Counted from the first letter of the stretch, positions 44,010 to 53,326 are shown. The stretch is DNA of 64,000 bases from Pictodentalium vernedei (GCA_031216915.1 CM062292.1:3468457-3532456), one strand, 5' to 3'. Notes: generated by a model not told the origin, from the sequence alone. Made by a program: numbers and translations.

Positions 44010-44881
44010 TTACTGTATATCGGATATTTTATGCATATATATACTTACTCTGATTTGTGTTATTCGGGCGCAAAAACAAAAACTGGGACTTAGATAGATC
44101 CGCAATCGGGACAATATGGATTGCTGAAACTCGATATTTCGTTCAGTCATATTTGTACTTATAAGTTTGAGTGTCGGGGTCTTCTTAAAAACTTTTCTAT
44201 TTTCTATATTACGAATCTCCCGGTCCAGTTGATTCCAAATTTGGGGGAACGAATATGTAGGCAAGTGGTCTAAGGACTTAGTACGCGATTTGTTTAGGGT
44301 CAAGAGACCTGTTTGTCTTGTTGTGGTACCGGTCGGGTTATTGACACAACTAAAGAAATTATTAAAAGAATTTGGTAGAAGATTATTGTACCAGTCAAAT
44401 ATGAATAATGAGACGTTCAGTGTGTAAAGATCGGTTACCTTGAGTATTTCATCGTGGAAAAAGAGAGGGTCTGTGTGGGCGAGGCGTCTTTTATTTTTTG
44501 GTATTCGTACTGAGCGCTTTTGTATTTTTTGAATTTGGTTAATTCCTCTCGAGTTGCCCCAAATATGTATACCGTACAGGAGTTGACTATGAATAAGTGA
44601 ATAGTATAGTGTTTTCATTGCACTGTGTGGGAGAATATGTCTAACTTTATTCAATGCAAAGTTGGCCCTTGCCACTTTGGAGCATACTTGACTAATATGT
44701 GCGAGAAATCCAGGAATAATGCAAGAGTAGATTCTCGTGTTGGTTTGTTATTTTGGTCCGCTATCGCTTTCAATAAATGTAGTACTGGATGAATGGTTGA
44801 ATGTTTTTTTTTCCGAAATCCATATTGATGGGGATAAAAAATGTCGAATTTTTCTAGGAATTTAATTAGTCTATAGGACAT
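44010..44881 (-). pseudogene. Non-LTR reverse transcriptase remnant (core deleted)
   Basis: The upstream frame (44881-44651) reads HQYGFRKKKHSTIHPVLHLL then LALFLDFS, which is RT motif A. Immediately afterwards the sequence jumps to the region downstream of the palm (QVCSKVARANFALNKVRHIL) and continues to 44010 (IHSQLLYGIHIWGNS). The YADD-containing palm between these points is missing, so a deletion has joined motif A to the thumb. Confidence 0.75.
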
Positions 44882-45108
44882 GGCTTTTTCCAGGACTTTG
44901 GAGAAAATTGATAAGATGCTAATAGGTCTGTAATTTGAGAGATTGTGTTTATCTCCTGTTTTGAAAATTGGGACAATTCGGTCTGGAACAATGCCCTGAT
45001 TAAATGATTTGTTTATAATATCTGATAAGGGGGACGCTATAATATTGATAGAACGCTTTAGAAGATTTGTAGAAATATTATCCGGATCTATTGTTGTTTT
45101 TGGTTTAA

Positions 45109-45351
45109 CCCTTTACCTAACCTGAAAAGCAGACGACACTTGCAAAAAAATTCTTGAATAACTAATTTTTTTCATTTTTTGTCTCAAAAACATAGGTTAT
45201 GACCCCTCATTGGAACGAGCTCGACGAGCTCGTTCCAATGAGGGGTCATAACCTATGTTTTTGAGACAAAAAATGAAAACAATAATGAAAATTAATTGGT
45301 GATTTTTGTGAACAGCGCTGGCCGGTTTTGGCCGTTACGTTGGGTAAAGGT
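45109..45351. mobile_element. TTAA MITE, family A, inserted in non-LTR RT
   Basis: Starts CCCTTTACCTAACC after TTAA 45105-45108 and ends ACGTTGGGTAAAGG before TTTAA (TTAA 45352-45355). The core is two GGAACGAGCTCG half-sites. Removing the MITE and one TTAA restores the surrounding RT frame (minus strand SFKPKTTIDPDN). Confidence 0.8.
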
Positions 45352-45689
45352 TTAAAAGACTTTACTATATCAATAATTTCACCTGGCGTCGTTGGGGTCA
45401 AGAAAAAGTTGTGATCAAAATTGTCGGTTAAGTAATCAGTGAAATGTTTCCTTTGTGGAGGTATTTGGTCGTTTACCGTTTTTTCAATATTGGCAAAAAA
45501 CTTATTAAATTATTGTGCTATTTCCTTCGGGTTCGTTATTCTTTTATCGTGATGGCTAAACCACGAAGGTGAATTGTGAGTTATTTTCACTTTTTTTGAT
45601 GGCTTCGTTTAGAATGTTCCATGTTTCACGCATATTGTGTCTGTTTTCTATTAATATATGTTTGTAGTATGATGCTTTACTTTGCTTTT

Positions 45690-46460
45690 TCACTCTGTTG
45701 AATATTCTGCAGTAGTTTTTATAATTTTGGAGTTTGGATGCTTTAGTTTTTTGTTGTAGAATTTTGTTTTATTATTCACAGAAATGATGAGTCCCTTAGT
45801 CATCCAGGGATGCTGCTTAATAAACTTTTTTATGCGTACTTTCTTTAGTGGGAAAGCAGCTTCATAAGCTGTTTGGAATGTGTCAATGAAGATGTCATAG
45901 CTTGTGTTTGGGCAGTTTGAATTATTGGTGATTTGGGTAAAATCACTCTGTTCAAGAATGGATTCGAAGTTTGCAATACTTTCGTCGTTTATTTTTCTAG
46001 TTTTTATAGTTGGAGGATCATTAATAGGTTTTAGATTTAATTCAATATGAAATGTTCTGAAGTGGTCAGATACGTCTGCAACAATGATACCGGAAGAGAA
46101 AGGTGATGTGATGTTTGATGAAAATATATGATCTATGAGGGTGGCTGAATGTTCAGTTACTCTTGTTAGCTTTGTGATGGTTGGTAGGAAACCTTCATTT
46201 AACATTATGTCGATAAATGTACATGTCTTGTTTTGAGTTGCGGATTTGAGACGATCAATATTTAGATCACCCATGATATATGCCTTTTTGTTTTCAGTAT
46301 TTGTAAGTTCCATTATATCATTTAATTTAGACAAAAAGAGATCAATGTCGGCTCTTGGTGGTGTATTTGGTCTATATATAATCCCAATTATCCTTGGGGA
46401 ATTTTGTACATTGATTTCAATGAATAGGGATTCAAATACATGAGAGTAGGTATATATTGC
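45690..46460 (-). pseudogene. Non-LTR endonuclease domain (APE-type), 5'-truncated
   Basis: The apurinic-like endonuclease nicks the target DNA. Visible landmarks are IGIIYRPNTPP, YIMGDLNIDRL (the GDxN motif) and VADVSDHFRTFHIEL (the SDH motif). The N-terminal part with the first catalytic Glu is missing; the frame before about 46460 comes from unrelated palindromic sequence. The frame closes at 45690. Confidence 0.75.
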
Positions 46461-46905
46461 GGATTCAAGCATCAGCGTACATATGTACGTGAACGTGTAC
46501 ATGTACGCCTCCATAGGATTTAGTGTTAAAATCGTGTACCTGTACACGATTTTAACGTTTTTTAGGGCGCTTTAGAATCCGCTTGCGGATTCAAACATCA
46601 CTGATTGTATCCAAGAGTGACAAAAAACGCATGAAATTTTACGTACAGTACATGTACCGTTTGATGTTCGAATCGGCAAATGGATTTCTCCATAGGATTC
46701 AGTGTTAAATTGCGAGCAAAAACGTTTTTGTCTTTTCTAAATTCATCGTCTTGCCGATTCTAAATAATCCGCGTCCGTACACGATTTTAACACTGAAACC
46801 CTATGGAGGCGTACACGGAGATCCACTTGTGGATTTTAAGTCGGAAATCGACTCGTGTAAAGAGGTTGTGTTATAGAATTCGCAAAACCCACTGTCGCGT
46901 TTTTG
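46461..46905. repeat. Palindrome-rich segment between the non-LTR element and the Polinton
   Basis: A 27-bp palindrome (AAAATCGTGTAC, C, GTACACGATTTT region) lies at about 46528-46555. An inverted pair, GTACGCCTCCATAGG (46503-46517) and CCTATGGAGGCGTAC (about 46800-46815), brackets about 300 bp. GCGGATTCAA occurs twice (46458, 46583). TTAGTGTTAAA variants recur. It may be the eroded left terminus of the Polinton, but no right terminus is in the window for comparison. Confidence 0.5.
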
Positions 46906-46910
46906 ATTGA

Positions 46911-46931
46911 TATATAGGAGAGAAAAAAATA
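46911..46931 (+). promoter_or_regulatory. Polinton-type TATA/GAGAAAAAA promoter
   Basis: TATATAGGAGAGAAAAAAAT, about 70-85 bases upstream of the first Polinton ATG (46997). The same arrangement, an AT box followed by GAGAAAAAA, recurs before several genes of the element. Confidence 0.5.
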
Positions 46932-46996
46932 TAAATAAATAGTTATTTAAAAAAATAAATATATCAAATCGAATAGATAATAAAAATACGTAAATT

Positions 46997-47371
46997 ATGA
47001 GCGATTCTCAGACTATTAGAGTAAGGTTTCTTTTAGAAATGCTGATGAGAGCCTACGCATTCTGCGTGAACGAACAACTAGGTCGTCTCTTGTTAGAACG
47101 ATGCGTCGGATGTCGGGATCATCTAGACTTTGATTACGAGAATCATTCGTGTCTGTGGATGGAAAGGGAAGATATGGTCAACAAGTATTTCGAACCGGCG
47201 TTCGAACGCGTTCAAATCAATGAAGTGATCGCGTTTTGGAAGAGATTACTCTTCTGTAAAGATCAAAGCAAGCCCACAGTTTCGGAAGAACTGAAATTGG
47301 CGCGTAAAAGTCTGACTTTAAAAGATAAGGGATGCGTCAAGAAATTATTGTTCAATGAAGCATACGTCTAA
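46997..47371 (+). CDS. Small Cys/His-containing Polinton protein, unknown function
   Basis: An intact 124-codon frame with ATG start and the shared promoter motif upstream. Residues 23-52 contain C...C-V-G-C...H..C (ERCVGCRDHLDF, ENHSC), which could bind a metal. The rest is helical and charged. It is the first gene of the element from the left. I know of no firm function; the Cys/His pattern rather than overall similarity is what can be seen. Confidence 0.6.
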   Translation: MSDSQTIRVRFLLEMLMRAYAFCVNEQLGRLLLERCVGCRDHLDFDYENHSCLWMEREDMVNKYFEPAFERVQINEVIAFWKRLLFCKDQSKPTVSEELKLARKSLTLKDKGCVKKLLFNEAYV

Positions 47372-47458
47372 GTTTTCTCGTTGATATAAAATAAGGGAGA
47401 ATAGAAAATAAATAAACACACGCATAAATTTTTTATCTAATATTAGAAAGAAAAAAAA

Positions 47459-48121
47459 ATGAGAACCAGAAATAAATTGTATCCAACGTTAGTGGACGAC
47501 GAGGATGAGAAGCCGATCGACGTTTTGCCGACTGCACCATCGCTAGAAGAAAGAGAAAGAGGAGAGAGGTATTGCATCGATCAAATCAGTAGAATCCAAG
47601 AGTATCTAACTCAAGAGAGAGATTCTCGTCGTTCCCTCAAGAAGAAGTATTCGCGTTTCGTGAAATTCGTCAATGCGATCGACACGACACTCATCACGAT
47701 TTCCATAGGTTTACACACAGCCGGCATCGGATTATTGTCGATCGCGGTCGGCATTCCGATCGTGTTGACCGTAGAAGGAGTGGCTCACGCCGCTGGATTG
47801 TTTAGCACGCTCGGAAACTTTTTGAGTAGGAAATTATATCTGAAGGCGAGGAAACACGACAAGATTCGCGTCTTGGCCGACTCCAAGATCGACACGATAT
47901 CCGAAATGATCTCTATGGCGTTGAAAGACGGTAGGATATCGGACGGTGAATACTTCACTATATTGAGCGAGAAAACGAAATACGATGCCATGAAAGAAGC
48001 CGTGAGAATCAAGACTCGTCAGATCATCAAGGAAGAGATGAAGGATTCTCTCGTGGAAAAGGGGAGGAAAGAGGCCAGGGAGGAATTCAGTAAGATGATA
48101 GAACTCAAGAGCAGGAATTGA
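47459..48121 (+). CDS. Polinton membrane-hairpin protein
   Basis: 220 codons, intact. The N-terminus is acidic, then a basic helix (SRRSLKKKYSRFVKFVN). Residues about 74-120 are a glycine-rich hydrophobic segment (ISIGLHTAGIGLLSIAVG, then VEGVAHAAGLFS) that could form a membrane hairpin. The C-terminal half is a charged helix with DGRISDGEYFTIL, an EF-hand-like surface loop without a full EF-hand. A late structural or membrane-active role is inferred. AGAAAGAAAAAAAAATG directly precedes the start. Confidence 0.65.
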   Translation: MRTRNKLYPTLVDDEDEKPIDVLPTAPSLEERERGERYCIDQISRIQEYLTQERDSRRSLKKKYSRFVKFVNAIDTTLITISIGLHTAGIGLLSIAVGIPIVLTVEGVAHAAGLFSTLGNFLSRKLYLKARKHDKIRVLADSKIDTISEMISMALKDGRISDGEYFTILSEKTKYDAMKEAVRIKTRQIIKEEMKDSLVEKGRKEAREEFSKMIELKSRN

Positions 48122-48210
48122 AAAAATATATATATATAATAAGAACAGAATTAATTATTAAATTTATATATAAAATAAAAAACGAAATTAATTTAAATAA
48201 CTCTTAAAAA

Positions 48211-48363
48211 ATGTATTGTGTAAAGTGTAAGAGAGTTACCGAGACGAGTAATTCTAGAGAAGTGCGAACTAAAAACGACAGACAGATCCTTCGCGGAATT
48301 TGCGACGTGTGTGGTTCTGTCAAGACTAGATTCATCAAAAAAAAAGAACGCGTGCAAAGGTAA
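48211..48363 (+). CDS. 50-residue zinc-ribbon protein (first copy of tandem duplicate)
   Basis: ATG at 48211, TAA at 48361-48363. The short product starts MYCVKCKRVTETSNSREV and has a second Cys pair CDVCGSVKTRF, a four-cysteine zinc ribbon. The downstream DNA (48386-48520) is a second copy of the same coding region lacking the first Cys pair and joined to the phospholipase domain. The frame ends early because of a longer A-run compared with the second copy; beyond it, DNA similarity continues (GGCATCGTGAATAAA). It is either a separate small protein or a decapitated duplicate. Confidence 0.7.
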   Translation: MYCVKCKRVTETSNSREVRTKNDRQILRGICDVCGSVKTRFIKKKERVQR

Positions 48364-48382
48364 AGGCATCGTGAATAAATGA

Positions 48383-48853
48383 ATGAATATTTTTTCACCA
48401 ATGGGTAATTCTCGAGAAGTACGAACTAAAAATGACAGACAGATGCTTCACAGAATTTGCAACATGTGTGGTTCGATCAAGACTCGATTTGTCAAAAAAA
48501 CGAGCAAAGATAAATGCATCGTGAATAAAATGATCAATAATCTACCTTTCGAAATGCATCTGCCCGGTCACAGTTTCACGGGACCCGGAACGAAATTGAA
48601 CAAGAGACTCAACACCGATCTGACTCCCAAATCTTGGAGCAAACCTGTGAATTGGGTGGATGCGGCCGCGTATGATCATGACCTGTGCTATGTCGGACAT
48701 CCCGACACCAAGACTCGCAACGACGTTTGCGATAAAAACATGTTGGGGAAATTGAGAGGCATATCGAATCCGACCAGGAGAGAGAAGATGGAACATTCGC
48801 TGGTCGGCAATCTCATCGGTGCGCATCTGAAAAGAAGAAGAAACAATTATTGA
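48383..48853 (+). CDS. Phospholipase A2-domain capsid-type protein with partial zinc ribbon
   Basis: PLA2 domains of this kind, known from parvovirus VP1, breach endosomal membranes during entry. The Ca-loop-like TGPGTKL is at residues 66-72 and the catalytic pair in YDHDLCY at residues 97-103 (His99-Asp100); CDKNM follows. The N-terminus (residues 9-45) is the second half of a zinc ribbon with only one CXXC pair (CNMC), so the metal site is probably incomplete. The stop overlaps the integrase frame (minus one register). All active-site landmarks remain. Confidence 0.75.
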   Translation: MNIFSPMGNSREVRTKNDRQMLHRICNMCGSIKTRFVKKTSKDKCIVNKMINNLPFEMHLPGHSFTGPGTKLNKRLNTDLTPKSWSKPVNWVDAAAYDHDLCYVGHPDTKTRNDVCDKNMLGKLRGISNPTRREKMEHSLVGNLIGAHLKRRRNNY

Positions 48854-49653
48854 CAAGCGAATTGGCCGAGGAGTTACACAAACCCATAGTGTGTAAATTT
48901 CGAAAGAGAAGGGTGTTCGTGAAGGGTCTGGATGATATTTGGTCTGCCGACTTGGTCGACATGAGATCGTTTTCGAGGTGGAACGAGGGCGTCAAATATA
49001 TATTGATGGTCATCGACGTGTTTTCCAAATACGGTTGGATCAGAGCTTTGAATAATAAATCAGGACCTTGCATCGCCGAGGTTCTGAAGAGCGTGTTCGA
49101 CTCGTCTTCTCGAAAACCGAGTAAATTGTGGGTGGATAAGGGAAAGGAATTCTACAACAAGCACGTTCATCGATTGGTAGACCTCTACTCGATCGAAAAC
49201 GAAGAGAAAGCCAGCGTGGTGGAACGTTGGAATCGAACGATGAAGGAAAAGATGCACAGATACTTCACGGCGAATTCGACCAAGAAATACATATACGCTC
49301 TGAACGGTCTGGTTAAAGATTACAACAACACCCGACACAGATCGATCAAGATGACTCCCACGGAAGCTAGCGATCCTCGAAACGAAAAGCAGGTCTACAC
49401 GAATCTATATCCTGATAGATCTAAGATCAGGAAGAAGTCTAGAACGCCGAAATTTGCGGTTGGTGATCGAGTGAGAATTTACGCTTATAAGAAGCACTTC
49501 GAAAAGGGTTATACTCCTCGATGGACCTCGGAAATTTTCGTGATAATTAAAATATTTCACACCGATCTGGTGACTTATGAAATCAAAGCTTTGGATGGAG
49601 AAGAGATCATCGGAAAGTTTTACGAACAACAATTACAGAAGACGAAGTTTTGA
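48850..49653 (+). CDS. INT: Polinton integrase (retroviral-type DDE, rve family)
   Basis: The integrase inserts the element DNA into host chromosomes. The D of WSADLVDM (about 48945), the D of WVDKGKEF (about 49132) and the E of VVERWNRT (about 49219) form the triad. A chromo/SH3-like C-terminus (FAVGDRVRIYAYKK... KALDGEEIIGKF) is present. The frame is open from 48736 but has no ATG before the conserved region; position 48850 is a TTG. It overlaps the PLA2 frame in the minus-one register. Translation may depend on a fused or spliced upstream part, or one base has been lost or gained between the two genes. Confidence 0.85.
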   Translation: MTSELAEELHKPIVCKFRKRRVFVKGLDDIWSADLVDMRSFSRWNEGVKYILMVIDVFSKYGWIRALNNKSGPCIAEVLKSVFDSSSRKPSKLWVDKGKEFYNKHVHRLVDLYSIENEEKASVVERWNRTMKEKMHRYFTANSTKKYIYALNGLVKDYNNTRHRSIKMTPTEASDPRNEKQVYTNLYPDRSKIRKKSRTPKFAVGDRVRIYAYKKHFEKGYTPRWTSEIFVIIKIFHTDLVTYEIKALDGEEIIGKFYEQQLQKTKF

Positions 49654-49710
49654 TAAAGAAAACAAATTTTTTTTTATTTACTCTCTTTAACATTTTCTTG
49701 TTTACACACA

Positions 49711-49731
49711 TATATATAAGAGAGAAAAAAA
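49711..49731 (+). promoter_or_regulatory. Polinton promoter motif upstream of capsid gene
   Basis: TATATATAAGAGAGAAAAAA about 85-100 bases before the capsid ATG at 49815. The best example of the TATA plus GAGAAAAAA module on the plus strand. Confidence 0.55.
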
Positions 49732-49814
49732 TAATAATAAAAAATGATTAAAAACTATTTTTTAGATAAAGAAAGCAAGTTTATTAATAAAAAAAAAACT
49801 AAAAATCCTTTAAA

Positions 49815-51087
49815 ATGACAAATATACTAGATATAGCACAAAGCATAGTGAAAGATAAAAGTATTCAAGAATATGAGGTTCACAAATACGAACCGGTAAC
49901 CGGAACGAGTATGAACAATGCGGGAGAGATAAGAATCAACGTTGAAACTCAAGATCTATTCGTACATCCTAGCGAGAGTTACATAGTGGTGCAGGGACGT
50001 CTCACCAAGGAAGATGGGAGCGACTACGCCGACGACGACACGGTTACTCTAGCCAATAATGGCATCATGCATCTATTCAGTAATATAAAATACATGCTAT
50101 CCGGACAAGAGATAGAATCTGTGTTTCATCCCGGTCAGGCCACCACGATGTTCGGACTCTTGACGTATCCTGATGATTTTTCGAAATCTAGAGGACTTAA
50201 TCAGTTGTGGGTGAAAGACACCATTCCCTGCTAGCGCCGGCGCTGCCTTGATATTCGACTACGTCGTCAAGACGTCCAGACCTAAAGGAACGTTTTCGTT
50301 CAGGATACCTTTGAAACACATCTTCGGATTTGCGGGCGATTACAACAAGATCATGTATGGATTCAAACATAATCTGACGTTGATTCGAAAAGGAGACGAC
50401 GATGCAATAGTGAGACTCACTGCGACCAATGTGGGTAAGATAACTCTACACAAGATATCATGGTTCGTTCCGCACGTGGAGCCTTCGATCGTGGAGAAAG
50501 CGCGTCTCTACAAGATCATAGAATCCAAGAGTAAATTACCCGTGGGGTTTAGAATGAGACAGTGTGACACGGCTAGCATTCCTCCCTCCACGAATCACTT
50601 CGATTGGAGACTGACGGTGAAATCTGCTTCCGAGAGACCGCGTTTCATCGTGGTTGCGTTTCAGACTGATAGGGACGGGTCTCAGGAAAAGAATGTGTCA
50701 CTGTTCGATCATTGTCATTTGAGAAACATGCAAGTTTTTCTGAACGCTACGAGATATCCGGCAATCGATTACAATGCGTCATTCGACAAGAATGATTTCT
50801 GCAGACTGTACGGTGACGCCGCTGATTTTAGAAAGAAGTATCACGGTCTAGACGAATTGATGAGCAACCCTAACATATCTCCCGGCGAATACAAGTCGAT
50901 GTATCCCATGTTCGTATTCGACGTCAGTAAACAGAGTGAACGACTCAAGAGTAGCGTCTTAGACATTCAGATCAAGATGCAATTCAATAGGAATGTTCCG
51001 AGAAAAACCGAAGCCTTCACCCTGGTCCTGTTGGACAGAGAATTACAATTCGAATCGGACGGAAATAAGATGTCAATCATTCGATGA
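49815..51087 (+). pseudogene. MCP: Major capsid protein (double jelly-roll type), one frameshift
   Basis: The hexon-like protein builds the capsid shell. The first frame (49815-50234) has a beta-rich N-terminus (GEIRINVETQDLFVHPSESY, ANNGIMHLFSNIKYMLS). At 50225-50229 an extra C in a CCC run shifts the frame; the second frame (from about 50236) continues without gap (AALIFDYVVKTSRPKGTFSF...) and ends at 51087, giving about 420 residues. Both halves are otherwise open and conserved-looking. A single homopolymer indel could be an assembly error. Assignment as capsid is from the arrangement after integrase and the beta-rich family pattern known in Polintons. Confidence 0.65.
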
Positions 51088-51390
51088 GATACGAGTGTGT
51101 GAAAACTGGTGATTGATATATTAGTGGCATCGTTTATTTGGTATTTTGTCTTTCGCGATTTTGGATTATATTTTTGAGGTATTTTTTACTTATTTTTGCA
51201 TCATTAAAAAAAAAATAACGCAAAAAAAATCGTAAAAAAAAAATAAAATCGTTTTTAATGATATTTTTTTAACAAAAAAAAAAGTTTCATCCCAGAAAAA
51301 AATTGTCTTTTTTCAACATTCTCGACGTACAAAATGTTACAATTCGTAAGTAGTCACATGGAAAACGAAATACACATTCCATTTTAGCGT
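51088..51390. other. Non-coding AT-rich spacer with inverted repeat
   Basis: 3' region of the capsid gene. CATCATTAAAAA (about 51201) and TTTTTAATGATAT (about 51253) form a stem that could act in transcript ending. A short frame MLQFVSSHMENEIH (51334-51387) is open but unsupported. Confidence 0.45.
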
Positions 51391-51512
51391 TTGAAAAAAA
51401 AATTTTTTTATGATTACGTTCTGAATTATTTAAAAGATCGCGTGCTATTCACTCGAGAGAAACAAAAAGGATATTTTGTGACAAAGATATTAAAACTCGA
51501 ACAAATCCTAGA

Positions 51513-51860
51513 TTGTTCGATCCTGTGCGATCGTCTCTCCGTTTCTGTCAGATGTTCCATCCTGTGTTGCAAGCCAAAAAAAACCAAAAAAAAGATGTGG
51601 AAAAATGGTTAGATAAACAGCAGGATAGACGGTTGGAAATGAAAAGAATGAGACGCTTTCCACCGTCACCACTACCTTCTGAAGAGAATGGTAATGATGC
51701 GAGTGTTACCAAGAGATGCACAACATTCCTTCATAATTATGATTCAGATAAACAAAAATGTTGTTATAAACGTATCATATCACAAAAAAAGAAAACAAGA
51801 AAAGAAGAATCGATGCTGAAATTTGAGAAAAAAAGGAAACGTTATTATAATATATGGTGA
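51513..51860 (+). CDS. Small basic protein, paralogue of 60242-60568
   Basis: The conserved part is DVEKWLDKQQDRRLEMKRMR then FPPSPLPSEENGNDASVTKR and a Cys-containing tail. The same protein segment, with an extra insert, is encoded in opposite orientation at 60242-60568. The N-terminal part comes from a different frame context (51391-51612), so the true start is uncertain. Lysine-rich and without known domain; it lies in the left arm of a 350-bp inverted repeat. Confidence 0.45.
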   Translation: MFDPVRSSLRFCQMFHPVLQAKKNQKKDVEKWLDKQQDRRLEMKRMRRFPPSPLPSEENGNDASVTKRCTTFLHNYDSDKQKCCYKRIISQKKKTRKEESMLKFEKKRKRYYNIW

Positions 51861-51925
51861 TAGTGAAGAAGAAGGAAAACAAAAAAAATGAGATCTAAAG
51901 ATGATCTCATTACTTTTTTTTTGTT
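51585..51925. repeat. Left arm of 350-bp inverted repeat within the Polinton
   Basis: Reverse complement of about 60125-60510 with high identity, including coding sequence and a downstream hairpin. The left arm lacks about 40 bp present in the right arm. The arms enclose 8.2 kb with fibre, protease, PolB and BIR genes. Confidence 0.8.
51888..51911. terminator. Stem-loop followed by T-run, gene-end signal candidate
   Basis: ATGAGATC, loop TAAA, then GATGATCTCAT, followed by TTACTTTTTTTTT. An equivalent hairpin lies at about 60133-60157 in the other repeat arm. Its position between converging genes suggests a transcript-end element; function is inferred. Confidence 0.4.
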
Positions 51926-51983
51926 GTTTTTTTGTTTTTTAATAAGCACTCATTATTTTTTTAATTCATTATTTTCCACGCGT

Positions 51984-53326
51984 TCACTGTTTGTTCAAAG
52001 GAACTAGTTCGATCAGTAGACTCACCACGGAAGTGGTGGCTTCGGGATTATTGGTTTTCGTAATGAAATTAATCCTGTCTCTGGCATTCACTTTGAGAGG
52101 CGTGCCGAACGTGCTAACATTCGTGTGTTGATTCTCAGTCTTTTCGATGCTGTATCTCTTATCGCTCTCTACACCATTCACCATGAGATTGACGACTGCT
52201 CTGTTATTCAAATCCGAGGAAGACAGACTCATTCGAAGGATTTCACCTCCTAGCGGCATGGGATATCCCACCTGACCATGTTTCGATCCACTACCTCCAT
52301 TTCCGAAAGACCACTCAGCTTTTCCTTCACCTAAGATGCCGGCCTCTTTGGCCCACACAGTGGTCAATTGTCTAGCATATTTGACTTTCTCCACCACCGA
52401 AATCAGGGTGCAGGCATCCGTCATGTTCACGGGATCCGGTAGATTCAGGAGTGCATTTCCACCCATGTCTAGTTTACCTTCCATGATGTCACCCTTTCTC
52501 CAGACTGAGTTGTCGTCCACGTACTTTCTGCTGACCGTGCTGGAATCGAATTCGGGATTGTGATCGAGACCGAATAAATTGTGACCGTTCATGTTGATGC
52601 CACTCTCCATGGTTCTGCCAGATTGTTTGTTCAGGTAGAGATCGTCCACTTGCGATTCTAGGTATTCTTGTGATTGTATCATGGCAGAATCTACATAGCC
52701 CTTGTTAACCGCGGTTGAGTCTGCATCCATGTCGTTGATCTCTGACAGATTCAATATCTTGTTGAATCCCGCATTCAGATCCGATTTCATTTCTCGTCTG
52801 TCAGACTTTCTATGTTCCAGATCTACGTAGTGTTTGGTCGCCACGTCCTTGGGATTCGTGGGAGTAGACACGTTCGTTATCTTGTTAGAATGGGCGTTCA
52901 ATTCCGAGTGCATCGTTTTCTGAACGTATCTATTTCTCAGGTGTTCGCTGAACTCGCGTGAGAGTCGTCTGCATATTTCTTGGTCGCGGTATCGGTGGGA
53001 TCTATGGGATTCGCGATGTTCACCAAACATTTGGATTTCAGATCGAGATCGTCGGTCATGGTTTTATCCACATAATTATCTAGCAGGATTCGTTCAAAAT
53101 CGGCGTTCCCCCTGTCGACGTATTTTTTAGTCGCAGCATCTGTGAGATCTATTGGCTCGGGAAGATTGTAGAGCTTCTTATCTTTCATGTTCAAAGGTTC
53201 TTCTCGAGGTTCGTATCTCCGAACGTAACGTTCGTCCAAGTTGGCAACGTCATAACCATCGTCGACTTCGAACGTCTTCCTCTTCTTTCTTAGGTTGACT
53301 TTTTCGTCGTCACTATCGACTGGCAT
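51984..53326 (-). pseudogene. Fibre-like protein with tail-fibre repeats, one frameshift
   Basis: Likely a trimeric surface fibre. It contains at least five units ending in a KxYVD-type turn (TKKYVDR, TKKYADD, TKHYVDL, NKGYVDS, SRKYVDD), each preceded by an NLPEP- or NISTP-like segment, as in phage tail fibres. The C-terminal about 110 residues are beta-rich (PLGGEILRMSLSSSD, PEATTSVVSLLIEL) and could be a knob. The first frame runs from ATG 53326 to about 52940, where a frameshift moves reading to the second frame, which ends at 51984. About 440 residues in total. Confidence 0.65.

Larger units (their letters stand above)
43371..46460 (-). mobile_element. Non-LTR retrotransposon, minus strand, 5'-truncated, with internal deletion and MITE insertion
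   Basis: Read right to left: endonuclease fragment (45690-46460), linker, RT N-terminus to motif A, then a deletion that removes the RT catalytic core, RT thumb and C-terminus (44010-44675), a 3' UTR, and a (TATGA)n tail at 43371-43390. A family A MITE (45109-45351) splits the RT. The simple-repeat tail and gene order fit jockey/CR1-like elements. Confidence 0.8.

Noticed and set aside
46246-46443. Plus-strand 65-codon ORF
   Set aside because: Shadow of the minus-strand endonuclease domain.
50221-50248. Programmed ribosomal frameshift in the capsid gene
   Set aside because: Only a CCC run is present, with no slippery heptamer or downstream structure that I can see; a one-base indel or assembly error is simpler.
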